This document shows positions 56,001 to 64,000 of a stretch of DNA of 64,000 nucleotides, piece by piece. Under the pieces are notes generated by a model, which was not told the DNA's origin, did not search any database, and saw only the letters and a program-made list of their open reading frames with translations. Source of the DNA: Xiphophorus maculatus (taxonomy: Eukaryota > Chordata > Actinopteri > Cyprinodontiformes > Poeciliidae); contig NC_036443.1 in the NCBI RefSeq assembly GCF_002775205.1, positions 31,030,217 through 31,094,216 of the forward strand, written 5' to 3'. Each line of letters begins with the position of its first letter. Positions within the stretch are counted from its first letter, which is position 1. A program made the translations under genes and the position numbers.

Positions 56001-57069
56001 CAGCCCCATGGCTCCATCTAGTGGAGAACCTGAGGAGGTGGAAGGAAATAGAAATCCCCCACACACAGGTCCCAAAACCCCGGTTCCCAAATCTGAAATT
56101 ACACAATTATTGGTTCTGATTCAGTTATTTTATTCAGAAAATAATTTACCTTCTTAGCATTTCTAGCTGCCTTTTGTAAAAACTACTGTGATCTATGCAC
56201 CTTGTAGGATGGGATGTTTCTATACAATACTGACTGAACAATTTATTAATTTACTTTATAAGTGGCACCCTCTTGTGGATACCTACTGGAAGTGTAGAAC
56301 CACAGAGAAAACACAACATCCCACTTTCCCGACAACATCAAACATTACGGTAAAAATACATAAAAAGAAAAGAAATTACAGGCTATGTAATTATGTCAGT
56401 TAATCATTATGAAAAAGCATAATCAATGTTAAATTAAATTAATAATGAAGTTAAAAATATTGCACTTTAACAAAAGGATTTAGGAGATGACGGTAATTAG
56501 AAAATATATTCACATAAAAAACCTCTGAAATGACACATTTAATGGTTCTGATTCCTTTACTTTATTTAGAAAATAATTTGCCTTACTAGCATTTCTAGCT
56601 GCCTTCTGTAAAATTATAGTGACCTATCTGCCTTGTGGGATGGGATGTTTCTATGCAATATGTACTGATTAAACAATTTATTAATTTACTTTAACAGAAA
56701 TTAAGTCCTCTACTTCTGCGTAAAGGACAACCCAATATATCCAATCTATGCAAAAGTTTCCTAAGTTTTTAAAGAATTTCTCACAAAGTAATTGTCGTCT
56801 TTTAGGTGTTAGAAACTCCAACAATAAAAGAAGCACGTACCTTTCATTTGAGCTGCCTGTGGATGGAAAAACCCAAAGATTTAGGACCTCATTGAACTTC
56901 GACCAAATGATGGCTCAGATTGCTCCATCTGATCTACGTCAGTCAGCCAAAGCTCACAACAGGGACATACCAGTCATTGTTTTAAGTCCTTCTCCATACT
57001 TACATCAGCTCCATCCCAGAGTCCAAAGCTCAGACCAAGAAGCAGAGTGAAGACAAGACCGGCAGCCAT
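50041..57069 (-). CDS. Secreted C-type lectin, copy C (six coding exons, retroelement in intron 3)
   Basis: Exons from the start codon down: 57004-57069, 56841-56856, 51134-51228, 50799-50933, 50388-50499, 50041-50126 (TAA). Phases fit; 510 nt, 169 residues. The signal exon is identical to A and B. Exon 2 is 16 nt, not 19. The last exon is 18 nt longer and adds a VKALHAF tail. The lectin domain has [60 protein letters not shown] and LPFVCA. The sugar-site triplet is EPS and W-N-D reads VND. The domain exons differ more from A and B than A and B do from each other. The gene would need to splice a 5.6-kb intron 3 filled by a Ty3/Gypsy relic. If it does not, exons 3-6 are orphaned. Confidence 0.7.
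51301..51510. repeat. AT-rich segment repeated on the other side of the Gypsy relic
   Basis: AGTATAATCAATATTAAATTAAGTCAATAATAAAGT and CACTTTAACAAAAG... match 56340-56540 (GCATAATCAATGTTAAATTAAATTAATAATGAAGT). The copies lie in direct orientation about 5 kb apart inside intron 3 of lectin C. Confidence 0.6.
51610..56090 (-). mobile_element. Ty3/Gypsy retrotransposon relic in intron 3 of lectin C
   Basis: Minus-strand order, high to low: gag-like part (about 55440-54500), protease-like [11 protein letters not shown] (54282-54488), RT with [13 protein letters not shown] and YFDDILIYS (53153-54037), RNase H start [16 protein letters not shown] (52253-53032), integrase pieces with [10 protein letters not shown] and [18 protein letters not shown] (51870-52464), and an integrase C-terminal part (51622-51891). 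Frames are broken several times, the RT box is YFDD and a KLDLRNVHH block is altered. No pair of LTRs is seen. 55700-56090 looks like leader sequence (GATTATCTGCAGGTGCGATC). A lectin fragment lies inside it. Confidence 0.8.
55505..55649 (-). pseudogene. Lectin signal-exon fragment inside the Gypsy region
   Basis: 55505-55649 matches the lectin intron 2 plus most of the signal exon (compare 35597-35737). The match stops just before the ATG and passes into unrelated retroelement sequence (GACAAG|TGGCGAG). It carries at least one base change from the other copies (GAAGCAG to GTAGCAG). Confidence 0.75.
56113..56697. repeat. Direct duplication within intron 3 of lectin C
   Basis: 56113-56262 and 56543-56697 share TTCTGATTC...TTTAGCATTTCTAGCTGCCTT-type phrases and GGATGGGATGTTTCTAT...CAATTTATTAATTTACTTTA. 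Diverged tandem copies about 430 bases apart. Confidence 0.65.
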
Positions 57070-57168
57070 CTGTAGAAAGAATCGTTAGGAAAGTTCATAA
57101 TTAGTATCACAAATCAACTCAATCATGACATAAAGCATCATGATGAGCAGTAGGACTTTAAATGTCAC

Positions 57169-57256
57169 CTTGTTTTGATGGTTAGTTGAAGAGTCTGTTC
57201 CAGCAGCAGTTTCTGGTCACAGGATGTCTCAGAGATGGAAACACAGACTTTATATA
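57169..57256 (-). promoter_or_regulatory. Promoter and non-coding first exon of lectin C
   Basis: TATATAAA at 57249-57256 (minus strand), same leader and donor as copies A and B. Confidence 0.65.
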
Positions 57257-57404
57257 CCTTCACTTTGTTTGTCTGTGAAGTGGAAATCTTTGAGTAAGTC
57301 ACTGTCTGTTCTCGTTTTTGTCACTTTTTTACAAAGTGTTCAAGTTGTTGCAGAATCTTCCAGGATTCGGCCAAGGACGTTTTCCTGGTAGCGTGAAGAG
57401 TTAC

Positions 57405-57749
57405 TTACCATAAGAACCGATTAGAACCGGACCAAACCGGCTGATGTTGCCACTTCTGCTTCTCTGTCCAGAACAGTGTTCTTGTATGGAATGTACTCTC
57501 TGATGACAGAAGTGTATTAAAAATGGACGTATCTGTTAGATGTTGCTCTGCTTTTCCTGACTCTGTTGGATTCAAAGTCCTTTGACTGCCTTCAAATAAA
57601 ACACTTGAAAGATAAAGTTGAAACTTTATCAATTCTTGAGTGGTTTCTCTAGCTGTGTGATAAGGAATTTCCACCACATTCTTGATGTCAGAAGTGGGAT
57701 CTGTCATGCCAGAAGGACTCTGTGGCAGAGGACAAGAGCATTCGGCCAT
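57405..57749 (-). CDS. 114-codon open frame upstream of lectin C, unknown
   Basis: Third copy of the frame at 36084-36428 and 45486-45830, same length and start. Function unknown. It may be an exon given the donor-like end. Confidence 0.3.
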   Translation of the reverse strand: MAECSCPLPQSPSGMTDPTSDIKNVVEIPYHTARETTQELIKFQLYLSSVLFEGSQRTLNPTESGKAEQHLTDTSIFNTLLSSESTFHTRTLFWTEKQKWQHQPVWSGSNRFLW

Positions 57750-57959
57750 CCTGAAGACTCAAAAACCAGCTTCAGTCCTCCTGTGTTAAAAACAGGGCAG
57801 GTTCTGGATCCTTCTCCAGATTTATGTCTCAAGACAATCCTGTCACAGAGGTCTAGAGATGATTCCTTTTGATTTTATGCTGGCTGCTCTGTGTTTAGCA
57901 GTGATCACCTTGCCTTTTTTGGAAACAATTAGAAACCTTCTGCAGTCTGAATGATGTTC

Positions 57960-58370
57960 CAGTGAGTTTGCTGTATATCAGGGTTAGGATCAGTGAGTTA
58001 TTTCTGGTTCGTTCTTGACATGCAGCTTTATGTCATCCATGAGAAGATGGCCAATGATTACTCCTCTTCAGACTGGCATGTGTCGATATTCTATAGTTCA
58101 AAGCACTTCAGGATCTGTGTTAGGCAGGTGACAGCCATCAGGTGGACAGATTTTAATGTGCTATACACCAGACAGCGCATTTAGAGAATCTTCCTTTTTA
58201 TCATAAAGATACTTCTGTTCCAGTAGTTTATGGGCCGCACCAGAGTCAAATTCTAATATAATCCTATTGCCATTTTTTGAGGTTAACAATGTTATTTTTT
58301 ATCCAGTTTGATTCAAATAGGATGACGCATGTGTAATTTATGTTCAACTGTATGCAAACGGCGAGGGATT
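57960..58370. other. Intergenic sequence, nothing recognised
   Basis: Homology to lectin unit A ends near 57955. No coding or repeat feature is recognised. Confidence 0.4.
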
Positions 58371-60320
58371 GCAATTTGACATCCAACCAAGCCCACATGC
58401 TCTAGTCACCACCTATATAGCAATCGATGGTAATTCAACATTGGATTATGGTCAATATGGTTGATTTTTTGTTGAGTTCGACAATTGATGGTGGGTCAAC
58501 CATCAAACAATCATCTAATTCTAGCCAACTAAACAATGTTGAAAATGTGTCATTGAATCAATGTTGTTTTGTGGTTGAAAATGCCAACGTCTGATTTTGT
58601 TTTTTTTAATTTCCTTTATTTAACCAGGTAAACCCCATTGAGCTCTAGACCTCATTTTCAAGAGGGAACTGCATCTGCGACACATAGTAACCTGGTTACA
58701 AAATAAAACTAATTTATACATATGCACAAGCGTAAGACAATAGAAAACAATTTAAAAGCAGTGACACTGTTTAATAGAATCTCGTTTTTAAGAACCGCTC
58801 GAAATAAATCCAATGAAATCAGTTCTGACATCTTGAGTTCAGACTGGAGCTGATTCTAGGCTGTAGGCGCCATAACACTGAATGCTGGCTTCCCCTTTTC
58901 AGCTTGAACACGTGGAACTTGCAAAAGAAAAATGTTATTAGAGCGTAAAGAATAGTAAATAACAGATCTATGCAAAGGAGAGCCTAAGTATACTGGAGCC
59001 AAGCCTAGTAGAGATTTATAAATGAGGATCATCAGGTGATTGTTTTTTGTACACTTAAAGGATGCCATTCAGCTTTTGCATACAACTCACAATGATGTGT
59101 AAGACATCTGCTACCGGATAGAAACCTTAAAGCACAATGATACACAATATTCAATGATTGAAGGCTATTTGGTCAAAGCATTCATATATAAAACATCTCC
59201 ATAATCCAGGAGTGGCAGGAATGTTGCTGCTACCAATTTACTTCTAGCTTTGAGAGAGAAACAAGATCCATTTCGGTAATGAAACCTAATCTTCATTTTC
59301 AATATTCGTAAAAAATGTGCTATGTGATTTTTAAAAGAAAGCTCTTTATCTAGCATAAAGCCAAGATATTTATAATTACTGACCAACTCAATTTGTGCAC
59401 CTACAGCAGTGGTAAGCAAAAGAGGGATTTCTGGTAGTTTTCAAGAGTGTGAAAAAAATCATTGCTTTTGTCTTATCCACATTCAAAACCAACTTCAGAG
59501 TTTGTAATCGTGTTTCAACTACATTAAAAGCAGACTGAAAATACTGTATTGCCTGTGATAGTGATGAAGAAAAGCAGTAAATTACTAAATCATCTGCATA
59601 AAAATGATAAAAAGCATTAGACAAATTGTCACACAAGTTTATTTATATAGATAGACAATAAAAGTGGACCAAGAACTGAACCCTGTGGTACATCATCTAA
59701 AATAGTAAGAATAGAAGAAGTGAAGCCAGCCAATTGAACTCTCTGGGTTCTGTACGACAAGTAAACAGCTACCCACTGAAAATCGTGGTCAATATGTGCT
59801 TTAAGGATTTTAACAGGTATGACCTGATTAATGTGTGGTCAATATTCAATCAATATACTGTATGCTGCTTGTTGAACCCCGTCTCCTCCTTTCCTCCTCT
59901 TTTGAACTCTGGGTGAGAGCATTTTATTATTGAGCAGGGATTTAACATGTTTTAAATTAAGCTCTGTAATAAGCACAGTTGAAGACAGTAGGTTGTGATT
60001 CCTTTCTTTACATTTTCTTACTTGTCCATAAAAATTATTACTGACTGTTTGTGATATATTGACACAAAAACATCTACAAGTCACTACAAGGAGTGAAGCG
60101 GTCCACCGCTATTTTTACATGAGTGGGATGTCCCAACCACACGTCGCTGTTGGCTTGTTTGCAAAAGATGCTAATTCAACATTGAATTATGATCAAAAAG
60201 GTTGAATTTATGGTTAAGGCAAACAATTGATGGTGAACTAATGTTGAAAAGATGTCATTGAATCAATATTGTTTTGTGGTTGAATTCTAATGATTGACAT
60301 GCCAACATCTAATCCAGGTT
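58370..60320. repeat. Diverged repeat pair flanking a LINE
   Basis: 58380-58599 and 60110-60315 share AATTCAACATTG(G/A)ATTATG, ACAATTGATGGTG and GTCATTGAATCAAT(G/A)TTGTTTTGTGGTTGAA, in the same orientation. The LINE at 58600-59790 lies between them. Confidence 0.55.
58600..59790 (-). mobile_element. 5'-truncated LINE
   Basis: Minus-strand RT pieces: DDVPQGSVLGPLLL (about 59690), YADDLVIY (about 59590), LVLNVDKTKAMIF, YKYLGFMLDKELSFKNHI (about 59340), LDYGDVLYMNA (about 59200) and a C-terminal part to 58856. Frame breaks separate them. The 3' end has the tail CCTGGTTAAATAAAGG (minus strand) near 58615. The clade is not assigned. Confidence 0.8.
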
Positions 60321-60366
60321 TTTTCAACACTGGTCCTCAAGGCTTCTTTGTGATTTTTTCTGACGG

Positions 60367-61256
60367 GTGACATCTAACGTTAGGATGTATTATTGCCATC
60401 ATATTGCACCACCAACCAACACGGCTCCAAAGAACCCTTTTTTGACCCCTCTCTACCCGTCACTGGCTGGTCTGACAGATCCACCACCGCCCTACCGACC
60501 AAATGGACAGAAAACTCACACCAACCCCTTCTGGGATCCGGCTGATGACATTTAACCTTTCCCAGTTGTCCCCAGCACCAGCGAAGTAGACCTCCCGAAA
60601 GAACAAAAGATAAAAGGACAGAATGCAAACCTTGAGGGTGCTGTTGACCCCAATCCTGACCTACCATCTCACAACACCAGGCTGAAAAAAAGGAGCGGCA
60701 GAGCAAGGACAGCAAAGCTGCAGCTGAAGGGGGAGAGTCTGACTCAGAGATGTCTGAAGGAGAGGAGGACCATGAACATGTCTCTACAGCAGTTGCCTTG
60801 GTCCCCAGACACATCCAGCAGTTCCCTATGGTCGAAATTCCTGGCCAGCAGGGACTCCAGTTGGCATACAGACCAGCAGAGCCTGAGACTTTGGTTGCCA
60901 TCGCAAAAGAATATTTGCCGGACATCAGCAAAGGAGGAGAGGTCCTGAGCGATGCCATTGAAGCCCTTTGTTCCACCATGCGGCTGACACTGTTTGAACC
61001 GAAAACCATCTTGGCTCGTGTCTATGGCATAGGCATGATTCAGAAAATTCAAACACATTTTGCGCGCGATCTCCGCCTGAAGGAGCTGGATGTAAAAAGA
61101 TCCTCAGATGACGATGATGAAGGTCCTTCCTCCTCCAAAACCAACCTTAACAAGCCCTACTGGGACAGGATTCACCTCATCCAGAGGGACTTGAAGAACC
61201 ACTATCCAGTCAGACCCAACTTCAACACCACTGCTCTCTCCAGTGTGTCCAATTAA
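60367..61256 (+). mobile_element. Endogenous retrovirus gag-like remnant
   Basis: A first frame (60367-60555) has a PPPPYRP late-domain-like motif and stops. A second frame (60750-61256), offset from the first, begins with acidic residues and has FPMVEIPGQQG, which resembles the start of capsid in fish retroviral gag proteins as I recall them. It ends in a stop without a nucleocapsid zinc knuckle. At least one frameshift or stop separates the parts. Assignment is by weak resemblance and by the pol remnant 1 kb downstream. Confidence 0.5.
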
Positions 61257-62100
61257 TCTATTGGCAAGAGATTTAAAGTTAAAAATGTCTCTTTGTCTCA
61301 AATGTACTGCAGATGGAGTCCAAGTTAAAAAACAAACTGTGACAACAACATTCTCTAAATTATCAGTGCTTCTGTACATTTTTGAAAGGCTCATTGTAGA
61401 TCAACAAACTGAAACTATTTTGAGGTTCGTGCGTAACCGCATGCCTCCAGTAATTGACTGGAGGCCAGCTGGAATTTTCTGTCTCAAATTCCAGCTGGCA
61501 GCACCCTCTGCAGCTCCTGCATTGCACAACCTGGGCAACCACAGATCCAGCTGACGAGCTCGGTGATGAGTTCATCTGCTCCACACCCACAACTTTGCAT
61601 GTGACACAATTGTGTTGGACATGTAGAATCAAAAAAGGTCTTAAACTCTTAATTATATTTATAGATAAGAAATAATACTCAGAGACGAGTCCTTTAACTG
61701 CAGGCTACGGCAGGTGGAGATTTATTACACTGTTCCACAGATCATCTTACAGTACAAAGTCAAATCTCCCCAAAATCTCATCTTATTCTTAAAATCAGTC
61801 TGTTTTATAGAATCTCATTTTCATTGGTGTAAGTTGGTAAGTTTTGACCAATAGCATTGCTGCCCGTATTTGACGTGTGTCCTTGCGTAAGAATTCCATC
61901 AGTTTTCAAATGAATGTGTATTGGAGTTTCTTTGGGAATATTCAGACCTATTGACCTCCAACATCTGCTCCGTTTCAAAAGTGCAACACAAGTCAATTAT
62001 TCTTATCTATCCAAACAATTTATTTCCCAGACATTCTTTCCGTCTCACTTCAGCTTCGTAAGGGAAGCACTCTATTCTGTCACTGATGGTGTTATTTGAA
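61257..62100. other. Sequence between gag-like and pol remnants
   Basis: No protease or N-terminal RT is found. 61675-61800 read on the minus strand (AATAAATCTCCACCTG, AGTTAAAGGACTCGTCTCTG) resembles an LTR end, but TG/CA borders are not clear. Confidence 0.3.
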
Positions 62101-62109
62101 AGAAGAATT

Positions 62110-62259
62110 TGGGATAATTTACCTTTGGCCGCTGTTCCGAGTATCAGATTTGCATAATAAGTCGGGTGTGTCTTGACCTCTATGGCGGAGGCTCCGCCAA
62201 ACCCCTGAGACTGACTCACCGAACCCCTAGGATTCAATCAAACCCCGGTTAAGAACCAC
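62110..62259. mobile_element. hAT element end (AAGAACCACTG)
   Basis: On the minus strand it starts CAGTGGTTCTTAACCGGGG and continues GGGTTCGGTGAGTCAGTCTC and GGAGCCTCCGCC, a hAT family I recall from vertebrates. The other end is missing. It abuts the retroviral pol remnant. Confidence 0.6.
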
Positions 62260-62264
62260 TGACT

Positions 62265-64000
62265 TAGCAGCTCTGACTTTACATCCAAAAAGTGCCCTGT
62301 TGCAATATGTCGATGATTTACTCTTGGCAGCACCTACTGTTGAATTATGCAAAAACGGAAGCTTGAAATTGCTCAATTTCCTTGCTGATAATAGACACAA
62401 GGTCAGCAAGACTAAATTGCAGTTTGTGCAGCCCTGTGTGACTTTTCTTGGACATGTGATCTCTGAACAAGGCAGGACTATCTCTGAAAAACGTGTTTCA
62501 GCTATAGTTCAGCTACCCCTCCCACAAACTAAGAAACAGTTGATGTCATTTTTAGATTTGCGTGGTTATTGTAGACATTTCATTCCAAGTTATGCTGAGT
62601 TTGAAAAACCTCTGAGAGAAATATGTCATGAAAAAGGTTTGTTGATGAGCTCTAAGGTTACATGGACAGCTGCAGCATTAACATCATTTGAAGCGCTAAA
62701 AAAGCAATTACAAACAGCATCCACTCTGGGCATTTCCGATCCAACTCGTCCATTTACACAGATGGTGGATGAGCGAGGTGGCTGCACGACTTCTGTTTTG
62801 CTCCAAAAACATGGTGACCGATTGAAACCAGTCGCTTATTTCTCATCTAAACTGGACGCTGCAGCAGCCGGCTTGCCCCATTGTCTCTGTGCGGTGGCTG
62901 CTGCAGAGAAAGCTGTCAACTGCTGTACAGTTTTAAATCCTGCTACTCTTTTGCCAACGCCCGCGGACGGCCAGCCGCATGATTGCATTGTAGAACTGGA
63001 TGTCCTGTGTTTCCCCAGACCTGATCTGAATCAGGAACAGCTTTCAGATGCAGAACTCACTCCGTTTGTTGATGGCAGTGCATCACGGAATCCCCACACA
63101 GGCAACATTCTCAGTGATTACGCTGTCGTCACTCTTTCCGGTGTGGTTGAAGCTGAGCCCTTGCCACGCCTGTCAGTTCAAGCTTGTGAGCTGATTGCTT
63201 TGACTCGTGCCTGCATTATTGCAGAAAACAAATCAGTGAATATTTACACTGATTCTCGTTATGCTTTTGGAGTTGTTCATGATTTCGGAGCTCTGTGGAA
63301 ACACCGCTCCTTCCTGTGGTCAGATGGATGCCCCATTCTGAACCACAAACTCGTGTCAGACCTTTTGGATGCTGTAACAGTGCCATTGCTGTGATAAAAT
63401 GTGCAGCTCACACCAACTCAAAGGACCTTGTGTCGTTGGGCAATGGGGCAGCAGATGCATCAGCGAAGGCCGCTGCCCAGGGGCCGTTGTCCAGCTTCCT
63501 GCTAAAAGTTGAAAAGCATGGTGTTGATCATGCGTCAAAAGGGGGTATGTTGAGAGAAATGTACAAATTGTGGTTTACAGTAAATTTTTCAAAAACAGCA
63601 CACACTTTTTGTGAAAACTGTGTGATTTGTGCTCAAAATAACATTTCAAAAGGCCATAAAATGCAGGGAACAGGTGCACATCAGCCAACGTCAGCCCCAT
63701 TGCAGCATGTAATGATAGATTTTATTGAACTAACCACATGTGAGGAAAAAATATTGTTTGGTGATGGTTGACATATTTTCAAAATGGGTTGAAGCGTTCC
63801 CAGTTCAAACAGCAGATGCCTCCACAGTAGCAAAGATCCTCTTGAGGGAGGTGATTTGCCACTGGGCAGTGCCTAGAAGAATTTCTAGTGATAATGGAAA
63901 ACATTTTGCAAATCAAATTCTTACTGAACTGTCTAAAATGTTGAATTTGGACTTAACTAAACACTGCTCGTACCACCCTCAATCCGGCGGGGTGGTCGAA
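62265..64000 (+). mobile_element. Endogenous retrovirus pol remnant (RT end, RNase H, integrase), runs off the window
   Basis: 62300-63394: RT from YVDDLLLAAP, with FLGHVISEQGR and a connection domain, then RNase H with FVDGSASRN and YTDSRYAFG. A frameshift near 63375-63390 moves to the frame ending 63771 (RNase H end, then the integrase His/Cys region CENCVICAQ). A second shift near 63764 moves to the integrase core, where MVDIFSKW, SSDNGKHFAN and SGGVVE carry the D-D-E positions. The N-terminal RT and protease are absent. It most resembles epsilon/gamma-type fish retroviruses. Not functional as it stands. Confidence 0.8.

Noticed and set aside
1-64000. CRISPR array, operon or ribosome-binding-site features
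   Set aside because: The window is clearly eukaryotic. The regular repeats are zinc-finger coding units or microsatellites.

Overview
The window looks like a piece of a teleost fish chromosome. It has interrupted genes with GT-AG introns, a fish-type C2H2 zinc-finger gene cluster, a CD300/pIgR-like immune receptor gene, small secreted C-type lectin genes, and many interspersed repeats (tRNA-derived SINEs, non-LTR elements, hAT/Tc1/Harbinger-like elements, Ty3/Gypsy, an endogenous retrovirus). The species cannot be told from the sequence. Every multi-exon model was built by hand from open frames, splice sites and phase.

Layout. 1-20.1 kb holds three same-strand C2H2 zinc-finger genes. The first is cut by the window start (2-1108). 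The second has a short first exon at 3219-3255 and its finger exon at 11967-13780. The third has exon 1 at 16424-16466 and its finger exon at 18443-20118. The 8.7-kb intron of the second gene contains a complete-looking gene of at least 12 exons (4079-10055, possibly to 10273) for a DDE transposase-like protein. 15.1-28.4 kb overlaps the third zinc-finger gene and holds an intact nine-exon two-Ig-domain CD300/CMRF35-like receptor gene (22568-26506). Decayed relatives lie on both sides of it (15093-15930 and 27550-28400).

28.4-32.2 kb is mostly unrecognised sequence plus a MITE and a degraded LINE. 32.2-57.9 kb carries three tandem minus-strand copies of a C-type lectin unit, at 32581-35748, 41966-45150 and 50041-57069. 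Each has six coding exons with consistent phases, the same signal-peptide exon, and a near-identical TATA promoter and upstream block. The copies act as occupied and empty sites for one another. This shows a LINE in copy A (8-bp target duplication), a hAT MITE and a solo LTR in copy B (8-bp and 4-bp), and a broken Ty3/Gypsy element in intron 3 of copy C.

58.6-59.8 kb is a 5'-truncated LINE on the minus strand. 60.3 kb to the end holds pieces of an endogenous retrovirus (gag-like, then RT/RNase H/integrase), broken by frameshifts and a hAT fragment.

The zinc-finger genes probably encode nuclear DNA-binding regulators. The CD300-like and lectin genes probably act at the cell surface and outside the cell in innate immunity. 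Such families often expand in tandem, and much of the non-coding sequence here is transposon-derived.
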